A stretch of DNA of 18,420 nt, from assembly GCF_002399615.1 (NCBI RefSeq), contig NZ_DHDZ01000018.1:1232-19651 (forward strand), written 5' to 3'. The translations under genes and the position numbers were made by a program. The notes under the pieces are model-generated. The model worked only from the letters and a program-made list of their open reading frames with translations. It was not told where the DNA came from and did not search any database. This DNA is from Pedobacter sp. UBA4863. Its GTDB lineage: Bacteria > Bacteroidota > Bacteroidia > Sphingobacteriales > Sphingobacteriaceae. Of the stretch, positions 14,829-18,420 are shown one piece after another; position 1 is the stretch's first letter, and every line of letters begins with the position of its first letter.

Positions 14829-14947
14829 AATATTATAATAACGAATAAATATTATTAATCGTAATAATTATTTGTATTAGTAATAAAGCTTCGGCTAAAT
14901 ATCATTCTCCAGCTGTAAGTTAAGCTAAATTCTAATAACGCTCATTT

Positions 14948-14984
14948 CGTAAAGTATGCCTGCTTTACGGGAAACCGTAGTAAA
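14948..14984. promoter_or_regulatory. Two overlapping, mutually exclusive hairpins or dyad site
   Basis: CGTAAAG (14948-14954) pairs with CTTTACG (14963-14969) across an 8-nt loop. The same right arm can instead pair within ACGG-GAAA-CCGT (14967-14978), a GNRA-type tetraloop, extended imperfectly by flanking TTT/AAA. It lies in the divergent gap between the sce7726 operon and the nuclease gene at 15064, upstream of that gene's promoter. It could be a regulator-binding dyad or a terminator/attenuator-like RNA; the sequence alone does not decide. Confidence 0.4.
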
Positions 14985-15005
14985 TTTTGAGGGTGTTTAA
15001 TGTCA

Positions 15006-15036
15006 TTTGTTTAATAATAGCTTTTTTATAATTTAG
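15006..15036 (+). promoter_or_regulatory. Promoter of the PD-(D/E)XK nuclease gene
   Basis: TTTG at 15006-15009, a 19-nt spacer and TAATTTAG at 15029-15036 match the Bacteroidota -33/-7 pattern with one mismatch in the -7 element. The expected start near 15043 leaves a leader of about 20 nt before the ATG at 15064. Confidence 0.5.
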
Positions 15037-15063
15037 CCACACATCCAATTTATAATACTTTTT

Positions 15064-16239
15064 ATGACAAACGCTCCAATTAGTAACTTGCTTAGCCAAG
15101 TTAATAGTCTTTTTGCTCGATATGAAAAAATTAACGAGCTAACTGGCGATAGCTTTAATGTGTTTCGAATACTTAAGCTCGAATCATCTGAAGTACGAAT
15201 GCACTCTGCATTTTTAGCCGAATTATTAAATCCAAAAGGTAGCCACGGACAGAAAGACGCCTTTCTAAAACTATTTATCACAAAGTTCTGCTATAAAGGC
15301 CAGCAAATCGATACGCAAAGTGCCGAGGTTTTTGTAGAAAAATATATCGGAACAGTTAATTACGAAGATCCAGAAGGTGGGCGAATAGATATTTATATTA
15401 AAGATAAGTATAATAATTACCTTACTATCGAAAACAAAATTTATGCGGGAGACCAGGACGGGCAGTTGGTTCGTTACCACAAGCACGCAACACATTCAGA
15501 TTTATTTTATTTAACGTTAGCGGGAGATAAGCCTTCTGAGAAAAGTAGTAAAGGACTAAAAGAAGATGAAGATTTTAAATGTATTTCATATAGAGAAAAT
15601 ATTATCGAATGGTTAGATGCATGTAGAAAAGAAGTTGCTATTATCCCTATTGTTAGGGAAGCAATTAGCCATTATATCAATCTCATTAAGTATTTAACCA
15701 ATCAAACTACTAACCACAATATGGAACAAGAATTAACAGCACTTACCAAAAGTAATTTTAAGGCAGCTTTTGCAATAGCGGGAAATTTAAATCATGCTAT
15801 GCAAGAAATGGTAACTGATTTTGGAGAAGAAATGGTTGATGTTTTAATAGAAAAGGGAATTGAATGTGATTACAATATTGATTTCGGAAGAAATTATACA
15901 GGTATTTACTTAGGTAAAAAAGAATGGAAATATATTCGCATTGGCTTTCAATTCTGGGCTAGAAACCACAATATGATTTTTGGGCTTACCATTAACGGTA
16001 CAGATAATTGGAGCCGACCTATGGAAATTCCATTGCCATTGAAAGAGCAACTGAAAAACTTGCCCAACAATGAAAAGCGAAATAACAATTGGTGGCCTTG
16101 GTATAACCATATGGAAGAAATTTACGGCAACTGGAATAAAGCGGAAGCTTATGAAGCTATTTCAGATGGCCGTATGCGAAAGATTTTTATTGAGAAAATT
16201 GACATGTTGATAAAGATGACCGAAGGAATTAAACTTTAA
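15064..16239 (+). CDS. PD-(D/E)XK nuclease superfamily protein (PDDEXK_4-like)
   Basis: A 391-residue protein. The N-terminal segment HSAFLAELLNPKGSHGQKDAFL (H47 onward, in two parts either side of GSHG) is typical of the PDDEXK_4 group. The catalytic core is D109 (GGRIDIYI) with E123-N-K125 (LTIENKI), followed by the Q134/Y138 helix (QLVRY). The C-terminal half is mixed alpha/beta, rich in aromatic residues (WWPWYNHM), and may read the substrate. Members are commonly found in defence islands and next to restriction-modification genes; biochemical roles are mostly unknown. Here it has its own promoter and lies 149 nt before hsdM on the same strand. That spacing and a palindrome in the gap suggest separate control rather than a type I R-M subunit. 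Confidence 0.85.
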   Translation: MTNAPISNLLSQVNSLFARYEKINELTGDSFNVFRILKLESSEVRMHSAFLAELLNPKGSHGQKDAFLKLFITKFCYKGQQIDTQSAEVFVEKYIGTVNYEDPEGGRIDIYIKDKYNNYLTIENKIYAGDQDGQLVRYHKHATHSDLFYLTLAGDKPSEKSSKGLKEDEDFKCISYRENIIEWLDACRKEVAIIPIVREAISHYINLIKYLTNQTTNHNMEQELTALTKSNFKAAFAIAGNLNHAMQEMVTDFGEEMVDVLIEKGIECDYNIDFGRNYTGIYLGKKEWKYIRIGFQFWARNHNMIFGLTINGTDNWSRPMEIPLPLKEQLKNLPNNEKRNNNWWPWYNHMEEIYGNWNKAEAYEAISDGRMRKIFIEKIDMLIKMTEGIKL

Positions 16240-16299
16240 ATAAGTTTGAATGAAAAAAGTTAATATTTTTTATAACTAATAGCCATACTGATACCTAGT

Positions 16300-16317
16300 T
16301 TAGACTTATTTGTCTAA
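16300..16317. promoter_or_regulatory. 6-bp inverted repeat in the hsdM leader
   Basis: TTAGAC (16300-16305) and GTCTAA (16312-16317) form a perfect dyad with a 6-nt centre, about 70 nt before the hsdM ATG. It may be an operator for the R-M operon or a weak terminator of the upstream gene. An exact -7 match, TAAGTTTG, lies at 16241-16248 without a -33 partner; if used, the dyad would be in the transcript. Confidence 0.35.
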
Positions 16318-16388
16318 GTAATGATTTATTTAAATTCATATCTTGCAACTCAATACAATAGAAAATAGCTATTAAAACCAATATACAA

Positions 16389-17936
16389 ATGACAAGTACA
16401 GCGCAAAGAGCAGAATTACAAGCGAAGATATGGAAAATAGCCAACGAAGTGCGGGGCGCAGTAGATGGATGGGATTTTAAACAATTTGTATTAGGAGCGC
16501 TGTTTTACCGATTTATTAGTGAGAATTTTACTAACTATATAGAAGGAGGCGATGAAAGCGTAAACTATGCTAAATTTAACGATGCCGATATACCCGAAGA
16601 TGTAAAAATAGACGCCATAAAAACCAAAGGATATTTTATTTATCCGACACAGCTGTTTGTGAATGTGGTTAAAACAGCTAATACGAATGCCAACCTGAAC
16701 ACAGATTTAAAAACTATTTTTAATGCCATTGAGAATTCTGCCATGGGGTATCCATCGGAAGAAGATATTAAAGGTTTATTTGCCGATTTTGATACCACCA
16801 GTACCCGTTTGGGCAATACGGTAGAAAGTAAAAACGACCGATTGGCCAAGGTTTTAAAGGGGGTAGAGGAACTTAATTTCGGGAATTTTGAAGACAACCA
16901 AATTGATTTGTTTGGTGATGCTTATGAATTTTTGATTAATAACTACGCTGCCAATGCTGGTAAATCGGGAGGGGAGTTTTTTACACCGCAAAATGTATCT
17001 AAACTGATTGCACAACTGGCCATGCATAAGCAAGAAAAGGTAAATAAAATTTACGACCCTGCGGCTGGTTCAGGTTCATTGTTGTTGCAAGCAAAAAAAC
17101 ATTTTGATAACCATGTAATTGAAGAAGGATTTTTTGGGCAAGAAATTAACCATACTACCTACAACTTGGCTCGTATGAATATGTTTTTGCACAACATTAA
17201 TTATGATAAGTTTGATATTGCTTTAGGCAATACACTTACAGACCCTCATTTTGGTGATACTAAGCCTTTTGATGCCATTGTGTCTAACCCACCATATTCG
17301 GTAAATTGGGTGGGTAGTGATGACCCTACGTTGATAAACGACCCACGTTTTGCTCCTGCAGGTGTATTGGCACCAAAGTCTAAAGCAGATTTTGCTTTTG
17401 TTCTGCATGCACTCAATTACTTATCTAGCAAAGGAAGAGCTGCTATTGTGTGTTTCCCAGGTATCTTTTACCGTGGTGGTGCCGAGCAAAAAATTAGAAA
17501 ATATTTAGTAGACCATAACTTTATAGAAACGGTAATTTCTTTGCCTTCTAATTTATTTTATGGTACGTCTATCTCCGTAAATATTTTGGTGTTGGCAAAA
17601 AATAAAACCAATACCAAAACCCAATTTATAAATGCTACGGGTGATGAATTCTTTAAGAAAGTAACCAATAACAATGTACTAGAAAATAAGCATATCGATA
17701 AGATTATGGACATCTTTGATGGCAAAGAAGATGTTGCACATATTGCCATTAGTAAAGATAACACAGAAATCGCGGCTAACGGCTATAATCTATCGGTAAG
17801 CTCTTATGTAGCCGACAAAGATAATCGCGAAAAAGTAGATATTATACAACTAAATGCCGAAATAAGCCAAACTGTAGAGAAGATTACCGCTTTACGTACT
17901 TCTATTGATAAGATAATAAAGGAGATTGAAGCATGA
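16389..17936 (+). CDS. hsdM: Type I restriction-modification DNA methyltransferase subunit
   Basis: A 515-residue N6-adenine methyltransferase subunit of a type I R-M system. The helical HsdM N-terminal domain (about 8-165) opens with the usual KIWKIANEVRGAVDGWDFKQF in two parts around residue 22. GEFFTP (195-200) leads into the SAM-binding motif I DPAAGSGSL (223-231). The catalytic motif IV NPPY is at 300-303, and the target region and a C-terminal coiled coil (about 485-515) follow. All motifs are complete. With HsdS it methylates adenines in a bipartite site; with HsdR, expected beyond the window, the complex cuts unmodified DNA. Its stop overlaps the hsdS start (ATGA at 17933-17936), so the two are translationally coupled. 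Confidence 0.95.
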   Translation: MTSTAQRAELQAKIWKIANEVRGAVDGWDFKQFVLGALFYRFISENFTNYIEGGDESVNYAKFNDADIPEDVKIDAIKTKGYFIYPTQLFVNVVKTANTNANLNTDLKTIFNAIENSAMGYPSEEDIKGLFADFDTTSTRLGNTVESKNDRLAKVLKGVEELNFGNFEDNQIDLFGDAYEFLINNYAANAGKSGGEFFTPQNVSKLIAQLAMHKQEKVNKIYDPAAGSGSLLLQAKKHFDNHVIEEGFFGQEINHTTYNLARMNMFLHNINYDKFDIALGNTLTDPHFGDTKPFDAIVSNPPYSVNWVGSDDPTLINDPRFAPAGVLAPKSKADFAFVLHALNYLSSKGRAAIVCFPGIFYRGGAEQKIRKYLVDHNFIETVISLPSNLFYGTSISVNILVLAKNKTNTKTQFINATGDEFFKKVTNNNVLENKHIDKIMDIFDGKEDVAHIAISKDNTEIAANGYNLSVSSYVADKDNREKVDIIQLNAEISQTVEKITALRTSIDKIIKEIEA

Positions 17937-18420
17937 GTTATCTAGAGAAATTATTGGAGGGGGTAGAGGTGGAATGGATACCTTTAGATAAACTAATTTC
18001 TGTAATCACAGCTCCAACAAAGCTTAAAAAAGAATTTTACAGAAAAAATGGAAAATTGCCTATAATTGATCAAGGAATAGAATATATTGCTGGCTATACA
18101 GATGAAAAATTTTCTTCTGTTAAATTAGATAGTTATATCATTTTTGGAGATCATTCTGAGCATGTTAAATTTGTTGATTTTCAATTTATTCAAGGGGCAG
18201 ATGGATTAAAAATTCTTAAACCAAAATTTGATAATGCTAAGTATATTTACTATGCCTTTATTAATTTTTATCGGAAGGAATTGAGCTATAAACGTCATTG
18301 GACAAGTGCAAAAGAAACTTTAATACCAATCCCATTTTATGATAAGCCTGAAAAATCCCTTGGAGTTCAAAAAGAGATCGTTCGTATATTAGATAGTTTT
18401 ACAGAGCTTACAGCAGAGCT
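17933..18420 (+). CDS. hsdS: Type I R-M specificity subunit, 5' part, cut by the window edge
   Basis: An open frame from ATG at 17933 continues to the last base, 162 complete codons without a stop. It begins MSYLEKLLEGVEVEWIPL, contains a first target-recognition domain (about 15-140) with the typical PIIDQG, GDHSEHVKF and IQGADGLKILKP segments, and then the conserved QKEIVRILDSFTELTAEL helix (about 145-162) that separates the two recognition domains. HsdS sets the DNA sequence recognised by the complex. The ATGA overlap with hsdM supports the start. A second recognition domain and hsdR would be expected to the right. The DNA is more AT-rich than hsdM, as is common for fast-evolving specificity genes. 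Confidence 0.93.
   Translation, partial: MSYLEKLLEGVEVEWIPLDKLISVITAPTKLKKEFYRKNGKLPIIDQGIEYIAGYTDEKFSSVKLDSYIIFGDHSEHVKFVDFQFIQGADGLKILKPKFDNAKYIYYAFINFYRKELSYKRHWTSAKETLIPIPFYDKPEKSLGVQKEIVRILDSFTELTAE

Noticed and set aside
14842..14861. Firm operator call for the imperfect palindrome upstream of the sce7726 operon
   Set aside because: Only 14 of 20 positions are self-complementary in very AT-rich DNA, which can arise by chance; mentioned only with the promoter.
1..18420. Insertion sequence, integrase or tRNA attachment site
   Set aside because: No transposase or recombinase motif, no terminal inverted repeats with target duplications and no tRNA cloverleaf were found, so recent mobility of the island is not shown by this window.

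Overview
The window looks like chromosome of a Bacteroidota bacterium, most likely of the Sphingobacteriaceae (Pedobacter-like). The evidence is moderate-to-low GC, start codons without Shine-Dalgarno sequences, several matches to the Bacteroidota promoter pattern TTTG-N18/19-TAnnTTTG, and intergenic arrays of CTTTAGT/CTTTACT/CCTTGCT-type heptads. The genus is an inference. No rRNA, tRNA, CRISPR array, transposase or integrase was seen.

Layout. (1) 1-328 is a four-copy 82-bp tandem repeat. (2) 392-1957 holds a zinc histone-deacetylase-fold hydrolase and an exported peptidoglycan amidase whose last residues and stop codon lie in a diverged copy of that repeat. (3) 1958-2292 holds simple repeats and then a compact, operator-rich promoter. 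(4) 2293-7865 is a gapless three-gene DNA damage-tolerance cassette: a catalytically intact Y-family polymerase with a clamp-binding motif, a DnaE2-like Pol III alpha subunit with a degenerate PHP site, and a DEDDh exonuclease fused to a GIY-YIG nuclease. (5) 7922-10582 (minus) is a HelD/UvrD-like helicase with an N-terminal membrane anchor, an inserted PD-(D/E)XK nuclease-like segment and two C-terminal zinc fingers. (6) 10669-10901 is a long heptad array in the divergent gap. (7) 10943-18420 is a run of defence-type genes: an HNH endonuclease, a minus-strand operon sce7726-sce7725-RES/HEPN, a PD-(D/E)XK nuclease, hsdM, and the start of hsdS, which runs off the window.

How they work together. 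The polymerase cassette reads as one inducible translesion or repair unit behind a promoter with two spaced dyads. The right half reads as a defence island. The best candidate for an undescribed system is the translationally coupled operon of a predicted nuclease (sce7726 family), an uncharacterised partner (sce7725 family) and a RES-domain enzyme with the catalytic spacing of NAD+-degrading toxins. Nuclease plus NAD+ depletion would suit an abortive defence system; this is inference from composition. Second is the coupling of two lesion-bypass polymerases to an exonuclease/GIY-YIG fusion.
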